DNA of 64,000 nt from Streptomyces sp. NBC_00273 (GCF_036178145.1 NZ_CP108067.1:7019501-7083500), one strand, 5' to 3'. Positions 23,917 through 32,862 are shown, counted from the first letter of the stretch. A program made the numbers and translations. Notes: generated by a model from the sequence alone, not told the origin.

Positions 23917-24662
23917 GCGCGTTCTCCCTTCCCGAAGGTGTCGCGGACCCGGTCGGCCACCCCGCTGAGGTTGGCCTCGAAGGTGAAGCCCTGCTCGAAG
24001 CGGTAGCTGCGGCGCACGTCCACGGGGTCGATCCCGTTGATGGCCGCCTTGGCGAGCCGGATCAGATGGCCGTCCTTCTTCGCGATCTCGGCGGCCAGTT
24101 CCAGGGCGGCGGCGCGCAGCTCCGGGCGCGGGACCACCTTCCAGACCGAGCCGTGGGCGTGCAGCTCGGCGGCGGTCGCGGTGCGCGAGGTGTAGTACAG
24201 CGCGCGCATCAGGTGCTGCGGGACCAGCCGCGCCAGGTGGGTGGCGGCTCCGAGCGCGCCCCGGTCCAGCTCGGGCAGTCCGAAGGCGGCGTCCTCGGAG
24301 GCGACGATCGCGTCGGCGTTGCCGACGAGCCCGATGCCGCCGCCCAGACAGAACCCGTGCACGGCCGCGACGACCGGCACCTCGCACTCGTACACGGCGG
24401 CGAAGGCCTCGTAGCAGCCCCGGTTGGCGCCGACGAGCGCGGTGTGCCCGGTGTCGCGCTGCATCTCCTTGATGTCGACGCCGGCGTTGAAGCCGCGGCC
24501 CTCGGCGGCGAGGACGACGCACCGGACCTCGGGGTCGCGACCGGCCGCCCGCAGCGCGTCGGCGAGGTCGTACCAGCCCCGCACCGGGAGCGCGTTGACG
24601 GGTGGGAAGTCGACTGTGACGAGTGCGATGCCCTTGTCGGGGCTGGAGGTGGAGACACCCAT
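23913..24662 (-). CDS. echA20: enoyl-CoA hydratase-fold hydrolase EchA20
   Basis: 249 residues. Crotonase fold with AEGRGFNAGVDIKEMQRDTG, ANRGCYEAFAAVYECEVPVVAAVHGFCLGGGIGLVG, GLPELDRGALGAATHLARLVPQHLMR and EQGFTFEANLSGVADRVRDTF, matching what I recall of EchA20, which opens the D-ring of the HIP-derived CoA ester. The start at 24662 (MGVSTSSPDKG) leaves the operator at 24684-24697 upstream; a start at 24692 would place the operator inside the gene. First gene of the ipd operon. Confidence 0.88.
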   Translation of the reverse strand: MGVSTSSPDKGIALVTVDFPPVNALPVRGWYDLADALRAAGRDPEVRCVVLAAEGRGFNAGVDIKEMQRDTGHTALVGANRGCYEAFAAVYECEVPVVAAVHGFCLGGGIGLVGNADAIVASEDAAFGLPELDRGALGAATHLARLVPQHLMRALYYTSRTATAAELHAHGSVWKVVPRPELRAAALELAAEIAKKDGHLIRLAKAAINGIDPVDVRRSYRFEQGFTFEANLSGVADRVRDTFGKGERA

Positions 24663-24672
24663 GAGCGGATCA

Positions 24673-24713
24673 GCTACCTTTCCACCAAACATTTGTTAGG
24701 TGAGGAAGGTAGC
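24673..24713. promoter_or_regulatory. second KstR2-type operator and divergent promoter
   Basis: Core ACCAAACATTTGTT at 24684-24697, whose reverse complement is 13/14 identical to the site at 13921-13934 and fits AnCAAGnnCTTGnT at 8 of 10 fixed bases. It is flanked by an exact 8-bp inverted repeat GCTACCTT (24673-24680) / AAGGTAGC (24706-24713). It sits between echA20 and the SDR operon, so one repressor could control both directions. Confidence 0.7.
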
Positions 24714-24718
24714 AGCCC

Positions 24719-25483
24719 ATGGAGCTCGACGGGAGGGTCGTCGTCGTCACCGGAGGAACCCGGGGCGTCGGCGCCGGGATCGCCCGGTCGTTCCTCGCGG
24801 CCGGCGCGGACGTGGTCGTCTGCGCCCGGCGGCCCCCGCAGGAGGCGGTGGAGGCGGACGGCCGGACGGCCGCCTTCACCCCGGTCGACCTGCGCGATCC
24901 CGCCGCCGTGCACGAGTTCTTCGGCGCGGTCGCGGGCCGGTACGGGCGACTGGACTGCCTGGTCAACAACGCGGGCGGCACCCCGTACCGGCTGCTGGGC
25001 GAGGGCGAGGCACAACGCCACGCGCGCGTCGTCGAGCTCAACCTGCTCGCGCCGATGACCGCCTCGCTCGCGGCGCACCCCTGGCTGCGGGAGGCACGGG
25101 GCTCGGTGGTCATGATCGGCAGCGTCAGCGGGACCCGCCCCTCGCCCGGGACGGCCGCGTACGGCGCCGCCAAGGCGGGGCTGGAGAACCTGGCCCGGTC
25201 CATGGCCGTCGAATGGGCCCCCGAAGTGCGGGTCAACTCCCTGGTCCTCGGCATGGTGCGGACCGAACTGGCCCACCTGCACTACGGCGACGAGACCGGC
25301 ATCGCCGCGGTCGGCGCCACCGTCCCGCTGGGACGCCTCGCGGACCCCTCGGACGTGGGGGCGGCCGCGGTGTTCCTGGCCTCGGACCGGGCGGCGTACG
25401 TGAGCGGGGCGAGCCTGCTCGTGCACGGGGGCGGCGAGCGCCCGGCGTTCTTGGATGCGGCAACTGTCAACAAGGAGGACTGA
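24719..25483 (+). CDS. SDR of the HIP locus (Rv3549c-like)
   Basis: 254 residues. VVVTGGTRGVGAGIARSF, LVNNAGGTPYRLL, catalytic Ser in MIGSVSGTRPSPG, Tyr/Lys in YGAAKAGLENLA, YVSGASLLVHGGGE. NAD(P)-dependent oxidoreductase. It is divergent from echA20 across the KstR2-type operator, the place held by Rv3549c in mycobacteria. The exact ring intermediate is not assigned in what I know. Confidence 0.83.
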   Translation: MELDGRVVVVTGGTRGVGAGIARSFLAAGADVVVCARRPPQEAVEADGRTAAFTPVDLRDPAAVHEFFGAVAGRYGRLDCLVNNAGGTPYRLLGEGEAQRHARVVELNLLAPMTASLAAHPWLREARGSVVMIGSVSGTRPSPGTAAYGAAKAGLENLARSMAVEWAPEVRVNSLVLGMVRTELAHLHYGDETGIAAVGATVPLGRLADPSDVGAAAVFLASDRAAYVSGASLLVHGGGERPAFLDAATVNKED

Positions 25484-25484
25484 G

Positions 25485-26396
25485 ATGGCGGGACTGTGTG
25501 AAGGCCGGGTCGTGATCGTGACGGGCGCGGGGCGGGGGCTGGGGCGCGCCCATGCGCTGGCCTTCGCGGCGGAAGGGGCGAAGGTCGTCGTCAACGACCT
25601 CGGGGTCGGACTCGACGGGCTGCCGGGGCCGGACGGCCCGGCGGCCCGGGTGGTCGCCGAGATCGAGGCGCTGGGCGGCGAGGCGGTCGCGCACGGCGGG
25701 GACGTCGCTACGTCGAAGGGCGCGGCCTCGCTGGTGGCGACGGCCGTGGACACCTTCGGGCGCCTGGACACCCTCGTCAACAACGCGGGCTTCCTGCGGG
25801 ACCGGATGCTGGTCAACCTGGACGAGGACGACTGGGACGCGGTCATGCGGGTCCACCTCAAGGGCCACTTCCTACCGCTGCGGTCGGCGGCCGCGTGGTG
25901 GCGGGCGGAGGCGAAGGCGGGCCGGCCCGTGGTCGCCCGGGTGGTCAACACCTCCTCCGGGGCCGGACTGCTGGGCTCGGTCGGCCAGGGCAACTACAGC
26001 GCGGCCAAGGCGGGGATCCTCGCCCTCACGACCGTCGCGGCGCAGGAGATGGGCCCCTACGGGGTCCAGGTCAACGCGATCGCCCCGGCGGCGCGGACCC
26101 GGATGACGGAGCGGGCCTTCGCCGAGACCATGGCCGCCCCCGGGGCGGGCGGCTTCGACGCGATGGCCCCGGAGAACGTCTCCCCGCTGGTGGTGTGGCT
26201 GGGGGCGGACGCTTCGGCGGGGGTCACGGGCCGGGTCTTCGAGACCGAGGGCGGCCGGATCACGGTGATGGAGGGCTGGCGGCCGGGACCCACGGCGGAC
26301 CGGGGCGCGCGCTGGACCCCGGCGGAGGCGGGCGGGGCCGCCTTGGAACTCCTCGCGGCGGCGCAGGCCCCGCTGCCGGTGTACGGCGCGCGGTAG
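25485..26396 (+). CDS. SDR of the HIP locus (Rv3548c-like)
   Basis: 303 residues; AAGGAGG SD overlapping the end of the previous SDR, start one base after its stop. VTGAGRGLGRAHALAFAAEG, NNAGFLRDRMLVNLDEDDWD, NTSSGAGLLGSVGQGNYSAAKAGI. The NDLGVGLDG block and the long C-terminal extension (VMEGWRPG onward) place it with multifunctional-type 3-hydroxyacyl-CoA dehydrogenases such as Rv3548c. Probably oxidises a 3-hydroxyacyl-CoA in HIP degradation. Confidence 0.83.
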   Translation: MAGLCEGRVVIVTGAGRGLGRAHALAFAAEGAKVVVNDLGVGLDGLPGPDGPAARVVAEIEALGGEAVAHGGDVATSKGAASLVATAVDTFGRLDTLVNNAGFLRDRMLVNLDEDDWDAVMRVHLKGHFLPLRSAAAWWRAEAKAGRPVVARVVNTSSGAGLLGSVGQGNYSAAKAGILALTTVAAQEMGPYGVQVNAIAPAARTRMTERAFAETMAAPGAGGFDAMAPENVSPLVVWLGADASAGVTGRVFETEGGRITVMEGWRPGPTADRGARWTPAEAGGAALELLAAAQAPLPVYGAR

Positions 26397-26475
26397 CGGC
26401 TCCGGTCCGGTCCCGGCGGCGGGGTCGGAGGCTAAGGTTCCTGGTCCGGGACAAGAGCCGAAGGGACACGAACCG

Positions 26476-26922
26476 ATGATGGCCGTCACGCCGACCCCGC
26501 AGAAGATCACCACGTTCCTGATGTTCGAGGGGCGGGCGGAGGAGGCGATGACCTTCTACCTCTCGCTGTTCGACGACGCGGAGGTGGTCGCCATCAGCCG
26601 CTACGGCCCCGACGAGACCGGACCCGGAGCCGGGCCCGAGGGAACCGTGCGCCACGCGACCTTCTCCTTGGCCGGACAGCAGTTCATGTGCATCGACAGC
26701 CCGGCCCAGCACGCGTTCGGCTTCACGCCCGCGGTGTCGCTGTACGTCCAGTGCGAGGACGAGGCCGAGATCGAACGCCTCTACGGAGCCCTCGCCGAGC
26801 AGGGCACCGAGCTGATGCCCCTGGGCTCGTACGGGTTCAGCCACCGGTTCGGCTGGGTGAACGACCGCTTCGGCGTCTCCTGGCAGCTGAACGTCGCGGC
26901 CCCGCCCAGCGCGGGCGCCTGA
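26476..26922 (+). CDS. VOC family protein (PhnB/3-demethylubiquinone methyltransferase-like fold)
   Basis: 148 residues. ITTFLMFEGRAEEAMTFYLSLF, GTVRHATFSLAGQQFMCIDSP, CEDEAEIERLYGALAEQG and GFSHRFGWVNDRFGVSWQL are the PhnB-type glyoxalase/bleomycin-resistance fold. Small cytoplasmic metal-dependent or ligand-binding protein of unknown substrate. AAGGGA precedes the ATG pair at 26476/26479. It follows the SDR operon by 80 bases. Confidence 0.87.
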   Translation: MMAVTPTPQKITTFLMFEGRAEEAMTFYLSLFDDAEVVAISRYGPDETGPGAGPEGTVRHATFSLAGQQFMCIDSPAQHAFGFTPAVSLYVQCEDEAEIERLYGALAEQGTELMPLGSYGFSHRFGWVNDRFGVSWQLNVAAPPSAGA

Positions 26923-26941
26923 CGGGCTGGGGCCGCGCCAC

Positions 26942-27218
26942 GCGCGATCCACCGCGAGCGGTACTTCTCGCTGGGCGTCGACGTCTTCACGGACACCGCC
27001 CCGGCACCCCGCTGCTCGACGCGCTGCTCGCCGCGGGCCTGCTGGCCCCGTACTCCTGCCGGGAGGGCGCCCGCAGTGCCTGCTGCTGCCGGGTCGTCGA
27101 GGGCGAGGCGGAGATGACCCGTAACGAGGTCCTCGACGAGACGGACCTGGCCGAGGGCCACGTCCCGGCCTGCCAGGCCCTCCCGCTCGGCGCCACCGTG
27201 CGGATCACGTACGGGTGA
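26942..27218 (+). pseudogene. C-terminal remnant of a [2Fe-2S] ferredoxin/reductase (KshB/FdxB-like)
   Basis: Starts 20 bases after the VOC stop. One frame reads IHRERYFSLGVDVFTD; after a frameshift the next reads the end of a plant-type ferredoxin domain, LLDALLAAGLLAPYSCREGA, then RSACCCRVVEGEAEMTRNEV and LPLGATVRITYG to TGA 27218. The cluster motif CxxxxCxxC has Arg in place of the second Cys (SCREGAR-SAC), so no normal cluster can form. The FAD/NAD reductase part is missing. Domain order in KshB-type steroid hydroxylase reductases, and the location, suggest a steroid-locus origin. Confidence 0.65.
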
Positions 27219-27264
27219 AGGGGGGGTGTCCGGCAGGACGCGCGGCGGCTAGCTTCTCCGGGGG

Positions 27265-27272
27265 AAGCGCTT
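27265..27272. promoter_or_regulatory. LacI-type dyad upstream of the Gfo/Idh gene
   Basis: GGAAGCGCTTGC with a perfect AAGCGCTT core, 40 bases before the ATG at 27313. LacI/GalR regulators bind such CG-centred dyads; this would fit a sugar or polyol-inducible oxidoreductase. No LacI gene is in the window. Confidence 0.4.
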
Positions 27273-27312
27273 GCTGCGCACGGCAATCGGTTCGGGAAGC
27301 GGGGCTGGGCCC

Positions 27313-28584
27313 ATGTCCGACACCATCACGCTCGCCGTCGTCGGGGCGGGCGACCGGGGGAGCGGCCACGCCGGATGGGCCCTGGCCCATCCGGACCGGG
27401 CCCGGGTGGTCGCGGTCGCCGAACCGCGCGCGCCCCGCCGGGAGCGGCTCGCCGCCGCCCACCGCATCGACCCCCGCCACGTGCTCGGCGACTGGCGGGA
27501 GCTGGCCGCCCTCGGCCGGATCGCGGACGCGGTGCTCGTCTGCACCCTGGACCGCGACCACCTGGAGCCGGTCCTCGCATTCGCCGCGCTCGGCTACCAC
27601 ATCATGCTGGAGAAGCCGATGGCCCTCACGGAAGACGAGTGCCGGCGCATCGTCGACGCCGTCGAGCGGGCCGGCGTCATCCTCTCCGTCGGGCACGTCC
27701 TGCGCTACACGCCCTACACGCGGACCCTCAAGGACGTCGTCGACTCCGGCCGCATCGGCGACATCGTGAGCGTCCAGCACCTGGAGCCGGTCGGCTTCTG
27801 GCACCAGGCCCACTCGTTCGTACGGGGCAACTGGCGGCGCGCCGACGAGGCGACGACCATGCTGATGGCCAAGTCCTGCCACGACCTGGACTGGCTCCAG
27901 TACGTGCTGGGGCGCCCTCCCGTACGGGTCTCCAGCTTCGGCCGCCTCTCGCACTTCCGGCCCGAGAACAGGCCGCCGGGTGCGGCGGACCGCTGCCTGG
28001 ACTGCGCGGTCGAGCCGGACTGCCCGTACTCCGCGGCACGCGAGTACGGCGACAGGCTGGCCGACGGCCGCCACCGCTGGCCGCTGAGCGTGCTGATCGA
28101 CGAGTTCACCCCGCGGGCCCTGGAGACCGCGCTGCGGGAGGGGCCCTACGGGCGGTGCGTGTACGCCTGCGACAACGACGTCGTCGACCACCAGGTGGTG
28201 GCCATGGAATTCGACTCGGGGGCGACGGCCACCTTCACCATGACCGCCTTCACCGAGCAGGCGGACCGCCACACCCGGATCTTCGGAACCCGCGGCGAAC
28301 TGCGGGGCGACGGCCGCACCATCACGGTCTACGACTTCCTGACCCGCACCGCGGAGCAGGTGGCCATCGGCGCGGGCGGGCCGATGGACGCCGCGGGCGG
28401 CCACGGCGGCGGCGACGCCGGCCTCATGGACGCCTTCGTCGCCGCCATCGCCACCGGTGACCCCGGCCTGGTCAGGTCCGGCCCGAGGGAGTCGCTCACC
28501 AGCCACCTGACGGTCCTGGCCGCCGAACGGGCCCGCTGCTCCGGCACGGTGGAGCCGGTGGGGCCACTCGTCCTGGACCCGTAA
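27313..28584 (+). CDS. Gfo/Idh/MocA family oxidoreductase
   Basis: 423 residues. N-terminal Rossmann fold (TLAVVGAGDRGSGHAGWAL), the family motif EKPMALTEDECRRIVDA at about 99-115, HVLRYTPYTRTLK, and a C-terminal alpha/beta domain. A CysxxCxxxxxC-like segment (DRCLDCAVEPDCPYSAAREY) lies near residue 230, a feature of one subgroup. NAD(P)-dependent sugar or inositol-type oxidoreductase; substrate unknown. Its own dyad upstream and terminator downstream suggest a single-gene unit inserted between steroid-locus parts. Confidence 0.88.
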   Translation: MSDTITLAVVGAGDRGSGHAGWALAHPDRARVVAVAEPRAPRRERLAAAHRIDPRHVLGDWRELAALGRIADAVLVCTLDRDHLEPVLAFAALGYHIMLEKPMALTEDECRRIVDAVERAGVILSVGHVLRYTPYTRTLKDVVDSGRIGDIVSVQHLEPVGFWHQAHSFVRGNWRRADEATTMLMAKSCHDLDWLQYVLGRPPVRVSSFGRLSHFRPENRPPGAADRCLDCAVEPDCPYSAAREYGDRLADGRHRWPLSVLIDEFTPRALETALREGPYGRCVYACDNDVVDHQVVAMEFDSGATATFTMTAFTEQADRHTRIFGTRGELRGDGRTITVYDFLTRTAEQVAIGAGGPMDAAGGHGGGDAGLMDAFVAAIATGDPGLVRSGPRESLTSHLTVLAAERARCSGTVEPVGPLVLDP

Positions 28585-28633
28585 ACGAAGCGGGCCCGGC
28601 CCCCTGGCGAGGGGTCGGGACCGGGTCTTCGTT
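28584..28633 (+). terminator. terminator after the Gfo/Idh gene
   Basis: Long hairpin with outer stem AACGAAG (28584-28590) / CTTCGTT (28627-28633) and an inner GC-rich stem of about 10 pairs with small bulges, loop near CTGGCGA. It begins at the last base of the stop codon. Confidence 0.75.
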
Positions 28634-28740
28634 TCTTGCGGTGGGATATGACTACCCGCTACATCCACCCGCTGAACCGCAATCAGCCCATCATGTTGTC
28701 CATTTCCTGTTCGGGGACCGCCGGCCGCGGTTCCCGGGGC

Positions 28741-28795
28741 CGGACGGCCGACGCCCGGACGGCCGACGCCCGGACGGCCGACGCCCGGACGGCCC
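28741..28795. repeat. 15-bp tandem repeat, 3.7 copies
   Basis: Unit CGGACGGCCGACGCC repeated exactly at 28741, 28756 and 28771, with a partial copy at 28786-28795. It lies inside the degraded stretch before hsaD; read forward it gives RTADARTADA. Confidence 0.9.
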
Positions 28796-28800
28796 GGCCC

Positions 28801-28929
28801 GCGCCTCGCAGGGACGCCGCCACGCAGCAGATGCCGCGGAAGCTCTCCTCCCGGTCGTGGCCCCGGCGGGCCCTGGTCCTTTTCGGCCAGGGTGCGCTCG
28901 GCCTCGACATCCAGGACACGATGTCGTGA
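28801..28929 (+). pseudogene. possible C-terminal remnant of an HsaA-like flavin monooxygenase
   Basis: A frame open from about 28636 ends RALVLFGQGALGLDIQDTMS with stop TGA at 28927-28929, overlapping the hsaD ATG as TGATG. That ending looks like the C-terminus of acyl-CoA-dehydrogenase-fold flavin monooxygenases such as HsaA, which in steroid degraders lies next to hsaD. Upstream the frame is simple repeat and unrelated sequence, so the rest of the gene is gone. Assignment rests on about 20 residues plus context and could be wrong; a start codon is not evident. Confidence 0.35.
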
Positions 28930-29789
28930 TGATCACTTACGAGAGCACCTCGCGCACGGCCAAGGCCGGAAGCCTCAACCTCCACTTCCACGAGGCGGGC
29001 CCGGACCACCCCGACGCCCCCGTCCTCATCCTGCTCCACGGCGGCGGACCCGGCGCCTCCGCCTGGTCCAACTTCGGCCCCAACCTGCCCTTCTTCGCCG
29101 AGCGGTTCCGTACCCTGCTCATCGACCAGCCCTGCTACGGCCGCTCCGACAAGCCCGAACCCGACCGCGACTACTTCAGCTTCAGCGCCGCCGCGACCGC
29201 CGCCCTCATGGACGAACTCGGCATCGGGAAAGCCCACTTCATCGGCAACTCCCTCGGCGGAGGCGCCGCCGTCCGGATGTCGCTGAACCACCCGGACAAG
29301 GTGGACAAGCTGCTGCTCATGAGCCCCGGTGGCATTTCGGTCAATCTCTTCTCGGCCGACCCCACCGAAGGCATCCGGCGCCTCTTCGCGTTCGCCGCGG
29401 CCGCCGAACCCACCCGCGAGCAGATGCGCGCCTTCCTCACCACGCTCGTCCACGACCCCTCGCTCGTCACCGACGCACTCGTCGAGGAGCGCTACACGCA
29501 GGCCATGGATCCGGACGCCCGGGTCGGAGGCGCCCGCATGGGCGCCTCCTTCGCCAACCCCGCCTGGCAGCAGGACACCCTGCTGTGGCGCGAGGCCCAC
29601 CGCATCGGCCACCCCACCCTGCTCACCTGGGGCCGTGAGGACCGGGTCAACCCCCTCGACGGCGCGCTGCTCGCCCTCAAGGCCATCCCCGACGCCCGCC
29701 TGCACGTCTTCCCGCGCTGCGGCCACTGGGCGCAGACCGAGGCCTTCGACGACTTCAACCGTCTCGCCGCGGACTTCTTCGCACACTGA
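28929..29789 (+). CDS. hsaD: meta-cleavage product hydrolase HsaD (4,9-DSHA hydrolase)
   Basis: 286 residues. C-C bond hydrolase of the alpha/beta fold: oxyanion HGGGPGASAWSNFGPN, DQPCYGRSDKP, nucleophile elbow GNSLGGGAAVRM, MSPGGISVNLFSADPTEGIRRL, acid GREDRVNPLDGALLALK, His CGHWAQTEAFDDFN. The PGGxSxNLFxxDPTEG block is specific to the BphD/HsaD branch. HsaD splits the ring-A/B meta-cleavage product into HIP and a hydroxyhexadienoate, so its product feeds the KstR2-controlled genes. hsaB and hsaC are not in this window. Confidence 0.88.
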   Translation: MITYESTSRTAKAGSLNLHFHEAGPDHPDAPVLILLHGGGPGASAWSNFGPNLPFFAERFRTLLIDQPCYGRSDKPEPDRDYFSFSAAATAALMDELGIGKAHFIGNSLGGGAAVRMSLNHPDKVDKLLLMSPGGISVNLFSADPTEGIRRLFAFAAAAEPTREQMRAFLTTLVHDPSLVTDALVEERYTQAMDPDARVGGARMGASFANPAWQQDTLLWREAHRIGHPTLLTWGREDRVNPLDGALLALKAIPDARLHVFPRCGHWAQTEAFDDFNRLAADFFAH

Positions 29790-29798
29790 ACCCCGCCT

Positions 29799-29826
29799 CC
29801 GGAGAGCTCTTTCCGGAGCTCTCCGG
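29799..29826 (+). terminator. terminator after hsaD
   Basis: 11-bp stem (29799-29809 with 29816-29826) and 6-base loop, 10 bases after the hsaD stop. Confidence 0.75.
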
Positions 29827-30033
29827 AGCTCCTTCAGAACTGCGGACACCCATGGCGCCGCCACCACGGCCTCGGCCTCTGCCCCCGGGGCGCTGCCGCC
29901 CGGCATCGTCCCCGGGGGACATCGGCACCGAGGGCGGCCCGGTCACGGACGGGGACGGCCGGGTGCTCCGCGAGGACGGCGGGCCGATCCAAGGGCTCGC
30001 ACGGCCCGCCGCCGGGTCGGCCCGGGCGGGTCG

Positions 30034-30058
30034 GGTCAGGTCAGGTCAGGTCAGGTCA
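30034..30058. repeat. GGTCA pentamer repeat, 5 copies
   Basis: Five exact tandem copies of GGTCA; the last supplies the stop codon (TGA on the minus strand, 30056-30058) of the acid phosphatase gene. Slippage here could alter the protein end. Confidence 0.85.
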
Positions 30059-30751
30059 GGAGAGCTTGCCGTTGTAGTCCGGCAGCTTGACGGTGCGCTC
30101 CGCGTGACCGCCGACGAGGTCGGTCGGACTGTTGCCGATGTTGGCGATGATCGTGTAGCCGCGTGCCTCGATCTCCGCCCGCTTGCCCGTCTTGTAGGCG
30201 CTGACCTGCTCGAACAGGTCGGGCAGGTCACGGACGTAGAGCCCCGAGACCGGGTAGCCCACGGCCTTGAGGTTGCGCTCGGTGAGGGAGTGGATGATCC
30301 CGGGGCGGGCGGTGACGAAGAAGATCGCGACGCCGCGGTCGTGCGCGTACTGGGTCAGCGCGCGGACCTTGGCGATCGCGGGGGTCGGGAAGGTCCAGAA
30401 CCAGTGGAAGTCCGTCTCCAGCGAGGTGTTGTCGATGTCGAGGACGAGGGCGGGCTTCTCACCGGCGGGCGAGGCGGCGATGCGCGCCTCGATGGCGGGC
30501 CGGGCCGCGTCGATCACTGCGGCGACGTCCCGCTGCCAGGTGGCGTAGTCGATGCCGAGGATCGCGGCGTTGCCGCCGGGCGCGGAGGCGGCCGGAGCCG
30601 CGGGCGCGGACGCGGGCGCGGACACGGGAGCCGGTGCCGGGACGGGTGCGGCCTGTGCGGCGGTGGCCGGAACCAGCGTCAGGACGGCGGCGGCCGCGGC
30701 CACGCCGACGGCGGCGGTACGGGGCGTACGGGTGCGGCGGGTGCTGCGCAT
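30056..30751 (-). CDS. secreted HAD family (class IIIB-like) acid phosphatase
   Basis: 231 residues from ATG 30751 with GAGGAG SD. Signal peptide at 1-34 ending AAQA, then an Ala/Pro linker (PVPAPAPVSAPASAP). HAD motif I is DIDNTSLETD, motif II VTARP, with motif IV-like IANIGNSPTDL near the end. Exported phosphomonoesterase, probably phosphate scavenging. The stop lies inside a GGTCA tandem repeat. Confidence 0.88.
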   Translation of the reverse strand: MRSTRRTRTPRTAAVGVAAAAAVLTLVPATAAQAAPVPAPAPVSAPASAPAAPAASAPGGNAAILGIDYATWQRDVAAVIDAARPAIEARIAASPAGEKPALVLDIDNTSLETDFHWFWTFPTPAIAKVRALTQYAHDRGVAIFFVTARPGIIHSLTERNLKAVGYPVSGLYVRDLPDLFEQVSAYKTGKRAEIEARGYTIIANIGNSPTDLVGGHAERTVKLPDYNGKLS

Positions 30752-30861
30752 GGGGGGCGCTCCTCGGTCACGAGTTGGCATGTACGTGACCAGAGTTGGC
30801 GAGAACTGACCCCATGTCTACTGGCCGGTAGGAAACTTTTTGTGGCTGCGCGGTGAATGAT

Positions 30862-31782
30862 CTACGTGGTGCAGTCGAGGACGGTGCGGCACAGCCCGCA
30901 CCGGGCCCGCAGTCGCCCGCGCACCGGCACCCGCAGCCGCTGCGCGCACACCGGACACGGGAAGCTCACCCGCAACCCGGAGTTGGCCCCCTCCGGTTCG
31001 AAGCGGTACGTGGAGCCGTCGGCCGGGCCGTCCGAGGGGCCGTCTGCGGGGCCGGCCCCGGCCCGCCGCGCCTTCGCGTACCGCCGCCGCGCCAGCGGCC
31101 CGGCGGCCGTCAGCGGGGCCCGGCGGTGGTCGCGCTCGGCCAGCGCGCGGCCGCGCACGTAGGCCTCGTACGCCTGGGGGCTGGTGAACCAGGGGGCGGG
31201 GTCCTCGCCGAACAGTGCGGCGCGCTTGGCGAGGACGTAGCCGAACTCCTCCGGCGTGAGATAGCCGAACCGCTGGTGGGTCAGCGCGTCCTCGCGGTAC
31301 GCGTCCAGGAGCAGCCAGCCCGCCCCCAGGTACGCGGCGGCGGTGTCGGTGAGGATCTCGTTCTCCGCAGTGCCGGGGAAGTGCAGGTCCAAGCGGTGCA
31401 GGAGGACGTGGGCCACCTCGTGCGCGAGGGCGGCCGCCAGGTCGCGGCGGTGGGTGCGGAAGCGGTCGTTGACCTCGACGAAGTACTCGGGACCCGAGGT
31501 CAGTTCCACGGCGGCGGCCTGCTCCATCGCCCGGAAGGAGACCACCATGCGCGCGTCGGGCAGCCGCAGCGCGCGCACCGTCGCGGCGGCCACCCGCTGT
31601 GCGCCCAGGTGGAGGTCGTCGGTGGTGTCGAAGGCGGCGTCGGCGGGGGCGAAGCTCGTGTCGTAGGCCCGGATCCCGTCGGCCGTTAGCCGGCGGAAGA
31701 GCGCGGTGATCGAGGCGCGCACGGTTGCCAGGTGCGGAAATCCGTGCTCGACGGGGCTGCCCGGCCCCCTGTTGTCCGTCAT
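30862..31782 (-). CDS. putative HExxH metallopeptidase with C-terminal zinc ribbon
   Basis: 306 residues from ATG 31782 (AAGGAGG SD). Helix HEVAHVLLHRLD (HExxH) near residue 125 with downstream Glu in TAENEILTDTAAAYLG, the order of gluzincin-like or ImmA-type peptidases. The C-terminus has two Cys pairs (CPVCAQ and CGLCRTVLDC), a zinc ribbon. No signal peptide. Probably a cytoplasmic protease or regulator; no family name given. Divergent from the trypsin gene. Confidence 0.75.
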   Translation of the reverse strand: MTDNRGPGSPVEHGFPHLATVRASITALFRRLTADGIRAYDTSFAPADAAFDTTDDLHLGAQRVAAATVRALRLPDARMVVSFRAMEQAAAVELTSGPEYFVEVNDRFRTHRRDLAAALAHEVAHVLLHRLDLHFPGTAENEILTDTAAAYLGAGWLLLDAYREDALTHQRFGYLTPEEFGYVLAKRAALFGEDPAPWFTSPQAYEAYVRGRALAERDHRRAPLTAAGPLARRRYAKARRAGAGPADGPSDGPADGSTYRFEPEGANSGLRVSFPCPVCAQRLRVPVRGRLRARCGLCRTVLDCTT

Positions 31783-31892
31783 CGAGCCTCCTTTACCGCA
31801 ATCTCTTCCGCTGGGGCGGGTGTTGGCCGAAATTGCCTTCTTGATGTCCGCCACACGCCTGATGTGTCATGGACCCGTCATTCACCCGATGA

Positions 31893-32711
<819 letters not shown>

Positions 32712-32738
32712 CTCCTCCAGCTCCTCTCGCTCGTCCCG

Positions 32739-32779
32739 CCAGCCCTTCCGGCCGGTCACGCACCGGCCGGAAGGGCTGG
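32739..32779 (+). terminator. strong terminator after the trypsin gene
   Basis: 18-bp perfect stem (32739-32756 with 32762-32779) and 5-base loop, 27 bases after the stop. Confidence 0.85.
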
Positions 32780-32862
32780 GCCGTAGCGCCCCACCGCGCG
32801 GCTGCGGGCCGAACCGCACCCCGGCCCCATGGGAAGCGACCGGTGGCGGCAGCGGGTGGCGG

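Noticed and set aside
28741..28795. CRISPR-like array
   Set aside because: Units are directly adjacent without spacers; it is a simple 15-bp tandem repeat.
28636..28929. Stand-alone 97-residue gene with RTADA repeats
   Set aside because: No SD, sequence is repeat-derived filler; only the last 20 codons look protein-like and they fit a remnant better.
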